Of a stretch of DNA of 64,000 nucleotides, positions 9,057 to 19,100 are shown piece after piece (the stretch's first letter is position 1; each line of letters begins with the position of its first letter). The translations under genes were made by a program, and so were the position numbers. Origin of the DNA: Methanomassiliicoccus sp. (GTDB taxonomy: Archaea > Thermoplasmatota > Thermoplasmata > Methanomassiliicoccales > Methanomassiliicoccaceae); the NCBI GenBank assembly GCA_033485155.1, contig JAWQJJ010000002.1:452126-516125 (forward strand), written 5' to 3'. Below the pieces are notes generated by a model. That model searched no databases and was not told the DNA's origin. It saw nothing but the letters and a program-made list of their open reading frames with translations.

Positions 9057-9810
9057 GGCGGATCACGGATCAGGTCGAGGCAGGGTACGAACGCTCCGTT
9101 CATCGATCGCAACTTTATGTTGATCCTATGCTGACCTCTTGTTGGTATTGGAACTAGGACTCATATCGCCCAGATCACTGACGCGTCCCATGTTATCCCC
9201 TTCCTCGTGTCCATCGCCCCAAGCTTTGTCCCCGTACCGTTCTGGCCCTTATTCGAGCTGGCCATACAGCCTCTGTATCCTAGATTGGTGAGAGGGAGAT
9301 GAGATCCACCGATCTCTGAAAACACTTCATTTTTTTTGCCTCCTCGTAATAAACGTTCACTATCAGCAGGCAGGAGTGCGTGTCGTGACACGGAAGCATG
9401 GGGGGCGACGTGTTGTGCGAATGCCCGTTATAGATATACATCTATCAGAAGCGACGTAATATGGACAAAAGATTGATATTAGAAGTGATGTATGCTAATT
9501 TGTCTTCCGGCCGAATGACTGTAAGTAGGAAGCTCACCTCGGAACATACAGAATCCCTAACTGCATGACATCACTCTCGGTCGGAAGACACTTGAGTAAT
9601 ACGCCAGCTTTGCCTCCAAAACCCCTTACCAATCTCCCCCTCCCGGGGGTTCTTTCATTTCGCCCTTCTCCCACCCCATCCCGGTCACTAGATCCGTCCG
9701 GTCCCCTCGCGGTATCGTCCCGTTGTTGGCCGCTGCCCCATTGGGTTCGATTGAATATCTCGGTTAATTTTTTATCCTCTCGATAGCCAAGTTCCAGATG
9801 GTGACCATAG
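9057..9810. other. Intergenic stretch of about 750 bases, no gene seen
   Basis: Short frames here lack coding character and ribosome binding sites. The stretch contains the promoter of the downstream alkylsulfatase gene, with a TATA-like TTAATTTTTTATCC near 9762-9776. I see no RNA gene. Confidence 0.5.
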
Positions 9811-11745
9811 ATGGCGATGAAGGAGGAAACTATTGGGCCGCTGGAGAGTAGGTCGAAAAATGCTACCGCCGATACCAAGGCCATAAATGAACATTACCTT
9901 CGGTCTCTGCCTTTCGAGGATGAGCTGGACTTCGAGGATGCAAGACGTGGTTTCATTGCTCCCCTACCAGATGGCGGGATGGTCAAGGATGGGAAGGGAC
10001 AGATTGTCTGGGATCTCGGTCGCTTCTCCTTCATCGAACAGGATGCGAAGGCCCCCGATACAATCAATCCTAGTCTGTGGCGCCAGTCCCAGCTGGTCGT
10101 ACAGGGCGGTTTATTCAAGGTCGTCGATGGCCTATATCAGGTTCGTACCGCTGATCTGTCGAACATCACCTTCTTCGAGGGTGATGACGGTATCGTTGTC
10201 GCCGATCCTCTGATCTCGGTGGAGACGGCAAGAGCGGCCCTTGGACTGTATTATCGACACAGGCCCAAGAAACCCGTTGTAGCAGTGATCCATTCCCACA
10301 GCCACGTGGACCATTTCGGTGGCGTTCGCGGAGTGATCGATGAAGCCGATGTGAAATCAGGCAAGGTCAAGATAATTGCGCCGGAAGGCTTCCTCGAAGC
10401 GGCTGTATCCGAGAATGTCATGGCCGGCAATGTCATGAGTCGCCGGGCCACCTATATGTATGGCAATCTCCTGGCTCCTGGACCAAAGGGGCAAGTGGGG
10501 GCCGGCCTGGGCGTGACCACTTCTTCCGGTACCTTGAGCCTGCTTCCCCCGACCGATCTGATCACCGAGACTGGGCAGAGGATGAACATTGCCGGCTTGG
10601 ACTTCGAATTTATGTTGGCGCCAGACACTGAGGCCCCGGCAGAGATGCACTGGTACATCGAACAGTTCAAGGCGGTCACCGCCGCCGAAAACTGTTGCCA
10701 CACGATGCATAACACCTACACTCTGCGCGGGGCCAAGATCCGGGATCCGCTGGCATGGTCCAAGTATCTGGACCAGACGATACAGATGTGGGGCGGTCGG
10801 TCGGAGGTGATGTATGGAATGCATCATTGGCCAGTGTGGGGAACCGAGCGTGTCCTGGAGATGTTGACCAAGGCCCGGGACGGCTATCGTTTCATCAACG
10901 ATCAGACATTAAGGCTAGCTAACCACGGTTTGACTCCTGTGGAGATCGCTGAGCACATCGAGCTGCCAAAGGAAGTGGCCCGTCATTGGGCTTTCCGCGG
11001 CTACTACGGCTCTCTCAATCACAACGTCAAAGCGACCTACGTGCGCTATCTGGGATGGTTCGACGGCAATCCTGCCCATCTGCACGAACTGCCGCCCGAG
11101 GAAAGGGGTAGCAAGTACGTCGAATTCATGGGGGGCGCCGAGTCCGTGCTCGAGAAAGCAAAGGACGCCTTCGAGAGAGGAGAATATCGCTGGGTCGCCG
11201 AGATCGTAAACCATGTGGTCTTCGCCGATCCAACTAACCAAAGGGCGAAGGAGCTCCAGGCCGATGCACTGGAGCAGCTTGGCTACCAGGCGGAGTCGGG
11301 TCCGTGGCGCAACTTCTATCTTACCGGAGCGAAGGAACTGCGGGACGGAGTCATGCAGCTTCCCGTACCTGTCATTCCCGACGACTTCATGAGATCTGTA
11401 AGCATCCCTCTCTTGCTTGACTCATTGGCCGTGCAGCTTAATGGCCCAAAATCCGAGGGCAGGAAGATAACGCTCAATCTTACCTTCATCGACAGCAATG
11501 AGCCATGTACGCTCATCCTCGATAATGCTGCCTTGAGTCATCGGTATGGTGTTCACTCTGAAGATGCAGATGCTACGATCGAGCTCAGGAGAGCGTCACT
11601 GATCAGAATGCTGGCAGGGCAATCGTCGATGGATGATCAGATCCGCTCTGGAGAGATCAGGATTCAAGGCAGGGGGAAGGCACTAAATGAGCTGTTATCG
11701 ATGCTGGATACATTTGAGTTCTGGTTCAACATTGTGACGCCTTGA
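9811..11745 (+). CDS. Alkylsulfatase of the metallo-beta-lactamase fold (SdsA/BDS1 family)
   Basis: A 644-residue enzyme predicted to hydrolyse alkyl sulfate esters such as dodecyl sulfate to an alcohol and sulfate. The binuclear-metal motif is H161-S-H163-S-H165-V-D167-H168. Further family motifs include ENCCHTMHNTYTLRG and MYGMHHWPVWG. The catalytic domain (about 90-410) is followed by the alpha-helical dimerisation domain and a C-terminal SCP2-like domain (about 530-644), which binds the hydrophobic chain. Length matches the family. No signal peptide is present, so it should be cytoplasmic, unlike secreted SdsA1. It is rare in archaea and may have been acquired. Its stop overlaps the start of a broken ferritin-like frame. 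Confidence 0.9.
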   Translation: MAMKEETIGPLESRSKNATADTKAINEHYLRSLPFEDELDFEDARRGFIAPLPDGGMVKDGKGQIVWDLGRFSFIEQDAKAPDTINPSLWRQSQLVVQGGLFKVVDGLYQVRTADLSNITFFEGDDGIVVADPLISVETARAALGLYYRHRPKKPVVAVIHSHSHVDHFGGVRGVIDEADVKSGKVKIIAPEGFLEAAVSENVMAGNVMSRRATYMYGNLLAPGPKGQVGAGLGVTTSSGTLSLLPPTDLITETGQRMNIAGLDFEFMLAPDTEAPAEMHWYIEQFKAVTAAENCCHTMHNTYTLRGAKIRDPLAWSKYLDQTIQMWGGRSEVMYGMHHWPVWGTERVLEMLTKARDGYRFINDQTLRLANHGLTPVEIAEHIELPKEVARHWAFRGYYGSLNHNVKATYVRYLGWFDGNPAHLHELPPEERGSKYVEFMGGAESVLEKAKDAFERGEYRWVAEIVNHVVFADPTNQRAKELQADALEQLGYQAESGPWRNFYLTGAKELRDGVMQLPVPVIPDDFMRSVSIPLLLDSLAVQLNGPKSEGRKITLNLTFIDSNEPCTLILDNAALSHRYGVHSEDADATIELRRASLIRMLAGQSSMDDQIRSGEIRIQGRGKALNELLSMLDTFEFWFNIVTP

Positions 11746-11999
11746 TGTGGAAAATCATTCCATCATATGCGACAACCGAATCGACCGATAACGAGCTGGC
11801 CACCGCAGTCCTCAAAGACATCGCCGACGGGGAGCGGGTTCATGCCGGAGAGTTCCTGCGGCTGCTTAAGGAGCTGTCCCCGGACGAGGAAGCATTCTAC
11901 TCGGAAGGCGTTTAGGAGGTCGAAGAAGAGATCGAGAAGATGAAGAACGGCCCCAAGCCCGAGTCGATCTCAGGCGTTGACGATTCGTTGTTGAATTGA
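11745..11999 (+). pseudogene. Ferritin-like (rubrerythrin/encapsulated-ferritin type) remnant with an in-frame TAG
   Basis: The frame starts at an ATG overlapping the alkylsulfatase stop (TGATG). It gives 56 residues, a TAG at 11913-11915, then 27 more residues to TGA at 11997-11999. The middle (VLKDIADGERVHAGEF) is the second metal-binding helix of a ferritin-like protein with the E-x-x-H pair, followed by the acidic tail SEGV-stop-EVEEEIEKM. The first helix of the four-helix bundle is missing, replaced by unrelated residues. It resembles the intact gene at 12180. An internal deletion plus stop suggests decay; reading TAG as pyrrolysine cannot be excluded but is unlikely given the missing helix. 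Confidence 0.6.
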
Positions 12000-12179
12000 T
12001 CAATAGTCCGAACGACGAGGGGGGCGCGGAGCTTATGCTGGAGCGCAGGCACGACATCGATGCGCTCCCGAATAAGCATATGATTTCCTTGTCCACCACT
12101 TCTGCACCATTGCCAGGGCGGCTATCTTGTAATAAGACCAACGAAAGATAGATATGAAGAAAGCAGCCACCTCATCTAC

Positions 12180-12476
12180 ATGTCAGACCTGTCTAGCGTT
12201 CATTCGGTCTTGAGCATAGACCGAAAGCTGTCCAAGGATGAGCTCGCTCGCGCGCTAAGATTGAGCATTGCTGACGAATATGAAGCCATACAGATCTACC
12301 AGCAGATGGCCGAAGGCATCGAGGATGAGGGGATTAAGAAGGTTATATTGGACATAGTCCGGGAAGAGCAGAAACACGCCAGCCAGTTCTGGGACCTTCT
12401 GGCGAGAGTCGTCCCGGAAGAGGAAAAGATATACCATGAGGCGGTAAAAGAGAATAAAGAGCTCATGGGAAATTGA
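12180..12476 (+). CDS. Ferritin-like diiron protein (encapsulated-ferritin/rubrerythrin type)
   Basis: A 98-residue helical protein. The first helix carries ADEYEAIQIYQQMAEG and the second VREEQKHASQFWDLL, so the E...E-x-x-H metal ligands of a half-ferritin are present. Such short proteins dimerise to make a full diiron site and serve in iron storage or peroxide detoxification. The C-terminal tail (VPEEEKIYHEAVKENKEL) is charged. No encapsulin shell gene is visible in the window. The related, broken copy lies just upstream, so this looks like an old tandem duplication. Confidence 0.82.
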   Translation: MSDLSSVHSVLSIDRKLSKDELARALRLSIADEYEAIQIYQQMAEGIEDEGIKKVILDIVREEQKHASQFWDLLARVVPEEEKIYHEAVKENKELMGN

Positions 12477-12568
12477 GCGGTCAAGTCCTGCCTGAAATGG
12501 CGTCGGCGGGCTTGGAGCGCCCCCTAACCTCATCATCATTCCGTGATCGCGTGCAGGACGGAACATCA

Positions 12569-14302
12569 TTAAAAGGCATGATGCCTTTCGTCCATATGCT
12601 CCATGGCATTGAACACATCTATCCTGGTCACGATTCCTACCACTCTGCCACCCAAGGGTTCGATCACCAAGATGGTCGACAGCCTCTTGGATGCCATCAT
12701 CTCGAAGGCTTCAACGGCTGAGGCATCCGGGCCGATGGTGTGATATCCGGTTTGAACCTGTTCCTGACCCAGCTCACCCTTATGACCCAGGATGCCGTCC
12801 CTGGTAGCTATCCCTTCTACCCTGCCGTCTCGAACGACCGGGTAAATGTGGTGCGGATGCGTGCGGACGATATCCATCAGCTCTCGGCTCGAAGCGGTCG
12901 ACGAGACTGTGACAGGATCTCTGGACATGATGTCCTTTACCTTTTTCCCACCAAGAGTGGAGAAGTCCACCCCGATCCTGCAGCTAGTGATCTGACTTTC
13001 ATAAAGGCTCCATTTTCCAGAAACCAAGTAACTGACGGTGGAGGCGATCATCAGCGGGATCAGGACTACATAACCACCTACCATTTCAGTGACTAGGACA
13101 GCTGCGGCGATGGGAGTTTTTGATACCCCGGCCATCATCGCCCCCATTCCGACGAGGACAAAGAGAGGATAAGGTTGTAGGTTCAGAAGAAGAGCGATCG
13201 AACCGCCAATGGCCCCTCCGATGATCAATGACGGGAAGAATATTCCACCACTTCCGCCTGAGCCAACAGTGAATGAAGTGGCAACCATCTTGGCCAGTAA
13301 AATGCCAATCAACAGAGCTATGCTAATAGTCGTTCCACCAAGGATCAGCTGTATCGTTCCTTCACCAAGCCCCAATATCTGCGGGTACTCGAGACCTATG
13401 ATGCCCACCAAGAAGCCCCCGATAAATGTCGTCGCAGGCAGCGGTAGCTTTGAACCCCGAAAGACCCCTGTGACCCGCTTCATGAGGTAGACGAACAGGA
13501 TCCCGATCAATCCGATGATCGCCCCCAAGATGAGCGTTATCGACAGCAGATCAGCCGTTATGGGAACATCGGTCAGATCAGAGGAGAAGATCGGACCACC
13601 ACCCCCAAACGGAACGAAGACCAAATATGACGTCACGCTCGAGATGATCGAAGGTATTGCGGCGTTGCCTTCAAAATCATTTTTATACGGGACCTCTATG
13701 GCGAAAATGGCCGAGCCTAACGGCGCTCGAAAGACTGCGGACCAGCCCGCGGCCATCCCGGCTACAACAAGAATCCTCATCTCGGAGCGACTTAACTTCA
13801 TTCTCGTCCCAATTGTTGAGGCGATGCTCGCAGAAATCTGGGATATGGGACCTTCGTTTCCGGAGCTTCCGCCGGTCCCAATTGTCAAAGCCGACGCGAT
13901 CATCTTCACGGGTGCGACGATTCCTCGGATCTTCCCGCCATCATGATGCATCGAGCTGATAACATGATCAGTGCCTGGCCCAGCAGTCTCCGGAGCAAAA
14001 CGCATCATGACAATGCCCGCTAGCAAGCCGCCCACAGCAGGCAGCATCAGCAAGACATACCAAGGCATCACATAAGAGTCATAGGAGATGTTCCAAACCA
14101 GGTTAAGCAGGAGCTGGAACACAATGGCTCCTAACCCCGAAACGATTCCAACGGCTATGCTGATCGGAATCCACTTTCTAAGATATGGGCCAAGGTCCTC
14201 ATCGAAAGAACGATGCAACCCTTCGATGAATGAAATTGAGGTCATAGACATATTGTTGCACTTGGCCCAAAGAAGCCCAAGTCCAGTCGAGGCAGCGAAC
14301 AA
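12569..14302 (-). CDS. ClC-family chloride channel/transporter with C-terminal CBS pair
   Basis: An integral membrane ClC protein of up to 577 residues that moves chloride or a similar anion. The transmembrane domain (about 40-430) has the gating-glutamate motif GSSGNEGP (E150) and GSGGSGGIFFPS. Two CBS domains fill about 455-577 and probably regulate it by nucleotide binding. The internal proton glutamate of antiporters aligns with Val204 in AIFAIEVPYK, as in vertebrate channels. The first 17 residues look unlike the family; Met18 or Met20 (start at 14251 or 14245) is a better start. It is the first of five ion-transport genes lying together. Confidence 0.9.
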   Translation of the reverse strand: MFAASTGLGLLWAKCNNMSMTSISFIEGLHRSFDEDLGPYLRKWIPISIAVGIVSGLGAIVFQLLLNLVWNISYDSYVMPWYVLLMLPAVGGLLAGIVMMRFAPETAGPGTDHVISSMHHDGGKIRGIVAPVKMIASALTIGTGGSSGNEGPISQISASIASTIGTRMKLSRSEMRILVVAGMAAGWSAVFRAPLGSAIFAIEVPYKNDFEGNAAIPSIISSVTSYLVFVPFGGGGPIFSSDLTDVPITADLLSITLILGAIIGLIGILFVYLMKRVTGVFRGSKLPLPATTFIGGFLVGIIGLEYPQILGLGEGTIQLILGGTTISIALLIGILLAKMVATSFTVGSGGSGGIFFPSLIIGGAIGGSIALLLNLQPYPLFVLVGMGAMMAGVSKTPIAAAVLVTEMVGGYVVLIPLMIASTVSYLVSGKWSLYESQITSCRIGVDFSTLGGKKVKDIMSRDPVTVSSTASSRELMDIVRTHPHHIYPVVRDGRVEGIATRDGILGHKGELGQEQVQTGYHTIGPDASAVEAFEMMASKRLSTILVIEPLGGRVVGIVTRIDVFNAMEHMDERHHAF

Positions 14303-14623
14303 TGGATATTAAAAACAACTTCATAATTTATCTGGATATATCTTTCCATTTTCGCCTTCAGGCCATCATAGCTCGACCAGGCCTCCTGGTTTACTGGATC
14401 CATAGGGGATGAATTAGGATAATCATCTCTGCAGTTCATCCCACGGATCGTCAATGCCCGATCGCCAATGGGCTATCGCCCGCATCTGATGAAAAGGATG
14501 TTTGGGCTTTCGACGTCACCATCACCCTTTATTGATTTTCCAGTACACGATCCCACCGATCGGAAGAACGCGATAATGTCGATTGAAAATGTCATTCGGA
14601 TAGGCGATGATGTGATCATGGAA

Positions 14624-15907
14624 TCAAAGGTCCAGCAGCAAAGGGGGCGAGGGGGACTCCTCATTCTTCTGCACATCCTCCCTTGCTAACTGCCTCTCGA
14701 CCAGATACGCACCCGCAGAGGTCAAAATGGTCGAGGCGATGACCACAAAGGCCACAATCCCCATCAAGGTATCTTTGGCAATCCCATCTGCCACGCCATG
14801 GGAGAACGGCAACAGTGCAACCACTATGGTGCAGAGTCCTCTGGGAAACATCGTCCTTATCGATAGCAGCTCTGATCTGGCCCAGTTATTCCTCATCTTG
14901 AATAGGGCGACCACCAACTGCCTTAGGATCACGAGAATGAAGAATACGGTTGTGCCGTATATCAGCAGCTCTAATCCAATTTGGAGAGTGGCAACATACA
15001 TGCCAAGAAATGTGAAAAAGAAGACCTTGATAAAGAACGAAACCTCCTCATTCAGCACATTGAACTTTTCCCCCAGTAGATCCTTCTCTGGACTGTGGCA
15101 CAGGAATTTAGGCATGTGATGGGCATTGCCGAGTATGAGTCCGAACATGAGGACGGCGATAACCGACCCACCGCTAGGAGCAACATACTCGCATGCGCCA
15201 AAAATGAGCATGATCATTGCCAGAGTTAGGATGTAGAAATATCGATACTTCTTCAGTTTGGGAACGCAGTTGATCCATAGGACCCCAATCACCGAGCCAA
15301 TAATCAGCGACGTAGCTACGGATTTTAACATGCTCAAAAGGGAGTCCAGTGGTTCTGTACCAGGGGTGGCCATATAGATCACAATGGCCGATCCGATGCC
15401 TACGACAAGGACGTCGGTAATCGCCGACTCGAGAATCAGCACCGCTCTGATCCGGGTGCTGCATCTGAGGCTAGATATCAGGGGTATGACGGTGGGCGCA
15501 GATGTAGAGCCGAATACTACGCCGCACAGTGCAGCCATCTCTATCGGGATTCCCATAAGAAAGAAGAGCATAGTAAGAACGAGGACGACAAGTGCGAACA
15601 TCGACAGCGCCAAGAACACCGCGTCCCTGCCTGCTACCCCTATGTCTATCAAGCTCAGTTCAAGGCCGCCATTGAACATGATGATCGACAACGCGAACAA
15701 GGAAACGAAAGGGATCAAAGAATTGACCAGGTCGGTCACTTCCACCCCCGCTGAGCTTAAAGCCCATCTGCCGATGATCCAGCCAAGGAACATGAGGATG
15801 AGGATATCCGGTGCTTTGTAGCGGCGGAACAGTAGATTGGCAAAGTACCCTGTAACGATCGCCAATCCTCCGATGATGAAAATTCCAGCCGCTTCGATTC
15901 CGGCCAT
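14624..15907 (-). CDS. Cation:proton antiporter, NhaP/CPA1-like
   Basis: A 427-residue membrane protein with about 12 hydrophobic helices, predicted to exchange Na+ or K+ for H+. The core motif ESAITDVLVVG contains the conserved Asp of the CPA family, but the usual Asn-Asp pair reads Thr-Asp, a CPA1-type variation. FGSTSAPTVIPLI is the unwound helix segment. The tail is short and charged, without a TrkA-C domain. It is transcribed in the same direction as trkA and trkH upstream, 66 bases after trkH, so it may belong to the same operon. Ion specificity is not readable from sequence. Confidence 0.85.
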   Translation of the reverse strand: MAGIEAAGIFIIGGLAIVTGYFANLLFRRYKAPDILILMFLGWIIGRWALSSAGVEVTDLVNSLIPFVSLFALSIIMFNGGLELSLIDIGVAGRDAVFLALSMFALVVLVLTMLFFLMGIPIEMAALCGVVFGSTSAPTVIPLISSLRCSTRIRAVLILESAITDVLVVGIGSAIVIYMATPGTEPLDSLLSMLKSVATSLIIGSVIGVLWINCVPKLKKYRYFYILTLAMIMLIFGACEYVAPSGGSVIAVLMFGLILGNAHHMPKFLCHSPEKDLLGEKFNVLNEEVSFFIKVFFFTFLGMYVATLQIGLELLIYGTTVFFILVILRQLVVALFKMRNNWARSELLSIRTMFPRGLCTIVVALLPFSHGVADGIAKDTLMGIVAFVVIASTILTSAGAYLVERQLAREDVQKNEESPSPPLLLDL

Positions 15908-15973
15908 GTCCCACGGTATGCCTTTTCCATTAAAAATGACTATCTGGCTTTTTAAGATGCATGCATCTCATCC

Positions 15974-17533
15974 TCACTTAGCTTTCCGATACCTTATCAT
16001 TTCGCGCCAAAAAATGGGCGTGAGGACGGCGAAGACGGTAATGAACTCCAGTCGACCGACCCACATGGTGAATATTAACACTAATTTCGCCAGATCGGGC
16101 AGGAGACCAAACGTGCCCATCGGCCCGAGCTGACCGACGCCCGGTCCAGCGTTCGAGAGGGTCGTTACCGCTGCGCTGATGGCCGTCGTGGGATCGATCC
16201 CCAATAAGACCAGGACTACGGAACAAAGAAGAGCGGTGGCCAAATAGCACATAGCCACCGCCATCATCGAAGATACAACATTCTCGCCTAACTGGCGGCC
16301 ATCCAATTTTATGGAAAAAATGGCCCTTGGATGAACGGTCTTGTAGATCGATGAATAAATGAACTTTCTGGATAGGACAAATCTGACGACCTTGATGCCC
16401 CCGGCGGTCGAGCCAGAGCATCCACCGATCACAATGAGGGCTAGCAACAGAAAGATCGCAGACCTGCTCCAGAGCGAAAAATCGGTCGTCGCGAAACCGG
16501 TCGAACTCATGCAACTGATGACCTGGAACATGGAAGTGCGTATCCCTGGCTCCAACTCATCGAACTCATGGCCCCAGAGTATGGCGGTCACAGCCACGCT
16601 TGCAGCAAGAAATATGAAAGCATATGACCGAAACTCCGCGCTCCGCCAATACGTTTTTCGGTCCCGTGACACGAACGCTTGGAAGTGGAGATAAAAGTTG
16701 GTTGCCGCCAAGAACATGAACACAATGACGATCCACTCCACCAGAGGATTATGGTAGTAAGCGATGCTCTGCGTATGGGGCGAGAAGCCTCCTGTTGAAA
16801 TTGTAGAAAACATCACAGTGAGCGAATCGAATAGCCCGATCCCCGTTACCAGCAAAAGAAGGAACATAATGCCGGAAAATGCCATGTAGATGTAGTGGAA
16901 CTTACTGGATTCCTCCTGTATGCGCAGAGAGATGTTCTGGATGTCGAAACCGGAGAACTCGCTCTTGGCCAGGTTCCGACCGGCGACGCCGACCATTGGG
17001 AGAATGGTTATGAAGATCAATATGATGCCGGCACCTCCCAGCCACTGGGAAAAGCTCCTCCAGAACAGAATGCTGTTAGGCCACGCCTCGATGTCCAGCA
17101 TGATCGTTGAGCCAGTGGTGGTGAAGCCGCTCATGGTCTCGAACATGGCGTCGATGATGCTCATCCCGTACATGATGTAGGGTATCGCTCCAAGAACCAT
17201 GGCAATCAGCCAGCCCATGGTTACTACGAAAAGTGCGGCGGTCGGCCTGGTGAACTGAGCTGCCTCAAATCTGAGCAATAGGGGGGCGCCTAAAGAAGCG
17301 CACAGGATGATCGGATAGATCCAGGGACGTGGATCTTCGTTATAAATGAGCGCAACGATGAGGGGCAAGATCAGGGCGATAGCAAGATATGAAAATAACA
17401 TGCCGAGCAGGTAAGCGATGGTATTCTCTCTTCGAGCCAACCTTGCTCGGACAGTATATCTAGTGATCCCGTGCTTTCGAAGGATGAATCTGAAAGATTT
17501 CCACGTTCTTCTCCAAACGCCTGAGTTCGACAT
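15974..17533 (-). CDS. trkH: Potassium uptake membrane subunit TrkH
   Basis: A 519-residue K+ channel-like translocator. Four selectivity-filter loops are visible in order: SGFTTTGST, STGGFSPH, SSTGFATTD and LSNAGPGVG. These lie between paired helices of the four-repeat fold. The N-terminus is basic (WRRTWKSFRFILRKHG) and precedes the first membrane helix. It starts 9 bases after the end of trkA, so the two form an operon in which the cytoplasmic TrkA ring gates this subunit. Confidence 0.94.
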   Translation of the reverse strand: MSNSGVWRRTWKSFRFILRKHGITRYTVRARLARRENTIAYLLGMLFSYLAIALILPLIVALIYNEDPRPWIYPIILCASLGAPLLLRFEAAQFTRPTAALFVVTMGWLIAMVLGAIPYIMYGMSIIDAMFETMSGFTTTGSTIMLDIEAWPNSILFWRSFSQWLGGAGIILIFITILPMVGVAGRNLAKSEFSGFDIQNISLRIQEESSKFHYIYMAFSGIMFLLLLVTGIGLFDSLTVMFSTISTGGFSPHTQSIAYYHNPLVEWIVIVFMFLAATNFYLHFQAFVSRDRKTYWRSAEFRSYAFIFLAASVAVTAILWGHEFDELEPGIRTSMFQVISCMSSTGFATTDFSLWSRSAIFLLLALIVIGGCSGSTAGGIKVVRFVLSRKFIYSSIYKTVHPRAIFSIKLDGRQLGENVVSSMMAVAMCYLATALLCSVVLVLLGIDPTTAISAAVTTLSNAGPGVGQLGPMGTFGLLPDLAKLVLIFTMWVGRLEFITVFAVLTPIFWREMIRYRKAK

Positions 17534-17542
17534 TTGACAGCC

Positions 17543-18886
17543 TCACGGGTTCACAGGTATGTCCAGGTTGAAGATCCGCTCCAGGGCAATTATATCCAGC
17601 TTGTCCGCGTATACAAGCAATGTGTCACCTTCCATGACATAGCCGTCTGGATTCGGCATTTTCGCTTTGCCGTCAAAGACCACCGCGGCCACGGTGGACC
17701 TTTCGGGCAGCTCGATCTGGCAGAACCGGTCTCCTCTAATGCGGCAGTGCGCGTTGACCTTCAAACTGACGAGCGCCTCTTCGAACCCATTCAGGAGCAA
17801 GAAACAGTCGTTAGGCACAGTGGCCTTCACGATCTCATTCGCCACCACCTCATGATAGCTTATCGCTGCATCTATCCCGGCCATCTGGAATATGCCCTTG
17901 TACTCTTGCTTCGAGTATGTCGTTATTGTTTTAGGTACTCCCAGGTGCTTACCCACCAAGCAAGCCAGGAGGTTGCTCTCCTCACTCTTGGTGGCACAGA
18001 CGAGGACGTCAGTCATGCCGACGTTCTCATTTCGCAGTACGAGCGGATCGGCCCCGTTATCGTTGATGATGATTACTTTATTGAACCTTTGAGCCAGCTC
18101 CTTGCACCGAGCCTCGTCCTTTTCGATTAAGCGCAACGAGACATCTTCTTTCTCGAACAATCCGATGAGATACTGAGCAACGAGACCTCCACCGACAATG
18201 AGTATATCACGAGGTTTTTTTGTCGAGCCGAGCAATTTATCGAACTCGGCGATACCGCTCTGGCTGCCTATCAGAACGATCTCATCGCCGATCTGGAAGG
18301 TGGCGTCGCCCTGCAAGACCACAGTTTCCCCGGCCCTGTGCACGCACAGTACCCTACAATCCTTGGACAAAGGGAGATGCTGCATCGGGATGTAAGTGAC
18401 ACCCTGCGTATCGCGAGTCAGTTTGAATCTGGCAATCTCGAGGTCATATTTCGGTATTCGGTCGATGTCGATCGCGTTCTCGAGCGCGGCGAGCTTCCAG
18501 ATCTTCGTTGCGACGAGGAGCTCGGGTGAGAGGACCTGATCTATTTCCAGGAGGCTCACTACTGGACTGCCCTCGATGAACGCCCGGTCGCGCATCCTCA
18601 CCACCGTCCTCAACCCGGGTCTGATCTTCTTGGCGACCAGGCATGCGAACACATTGGCCTCATCGCTTTCCGTCATCGCCAAGAAGAGATCCGTATCATC
18701 CTTCAGGATACGTTCAAGCACTTGGGGGCTGGCCCCGTTAGCGTTGACCACCCCGACATTTAGGGTGTTCATGACATATTCGTAACGCTTCTCATCCCTC
18801 TCCACGACAATTACGACATGTTTGCTCGATAGAATGCGAGCTATCGAGTAACCAACCGTACCGGCACCGACGATGATGATGCGCAT
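17543..18886 (-). CDS. trkA: Trk system gating subunit TrkA (two NAD-binding RCK domains)
   Basis: A 447-residue cytoplasmic protein with two RCK repeats. The first Rossmann motif is IVGAGTVGYSIARIL at the N-terminus; the second is ILIVGGGLVAQYLIG near residue 232. Each is followed by a TrkA-C domain, ending with VMEGDTLLVYADKLDII. It binds NAD(H) or ATP/ADP and controls K+ flow through TrkH, the next gene. The double-domain length matches bacterial and archaeal TrkA. The ATG is the first gene start of the operon. Confidence 0.94.
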   Translation of the reverse strand: MRIIIVGAGTVGYSIARILSSKHVVIVVERDEKRYEYVMNTLNVGVVNANGASPQVLERILKDDTDLFLAMTESDEANVFACLVAKKIRPGLRTVVRMRDRAFIEGSPVVSLLEIDQVLSPELLVATKIWKLAALENAIDIDRIPKYDLEIARFKLTRDTQGVTYIPMQHLPLSKDCRVLCVHRAGETVVLQGDATFQIGDEIVLIGSQSGIAEFDKLLGSTKKPRDILIVGGGLVAQYLIGLFEKEDVSLRLIEKDEARCKELAQRFNKVIIINDNGADPLVLRNENVGMTDVLVCATKSEESNLLACLVGKHLGVPKTITTYSKQEYKGIFQMAGIDAAISYHEVVANEIVKATVPNDCFLLLNGFEEALVSLKVNAHCRIRGDRFCQIELPERSTVAAVVFDGKAKMPNPDGYVMEGDTLLVYADKLDIIALERIFNLDIPVNP

Positions 18887-19100
18887 CGAGTGTCCCCAAT
18901 CCCGCCACCCCTATTGCCAGATAGGCCAAATGTTTTTGGTCTCCAATTCGGATTTTCAATCGATGTCCTACGATGCTAGGATCCAGGATCTTTCGAAGTG
19001 AACATTCAGATCATGCCATTCGGGGTCTGGCCCTCCGTTAACATGATATCAGGGCCCCATGGTTTATTATCCATAGGCGATTGAAGGCTGGGATGCATTC

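Noticed and set aside
9161..9391. Minus-strand frame of 76 codons
   Set aside because: No ribosome binding site, no motif and odd composition; treated as noncoding.
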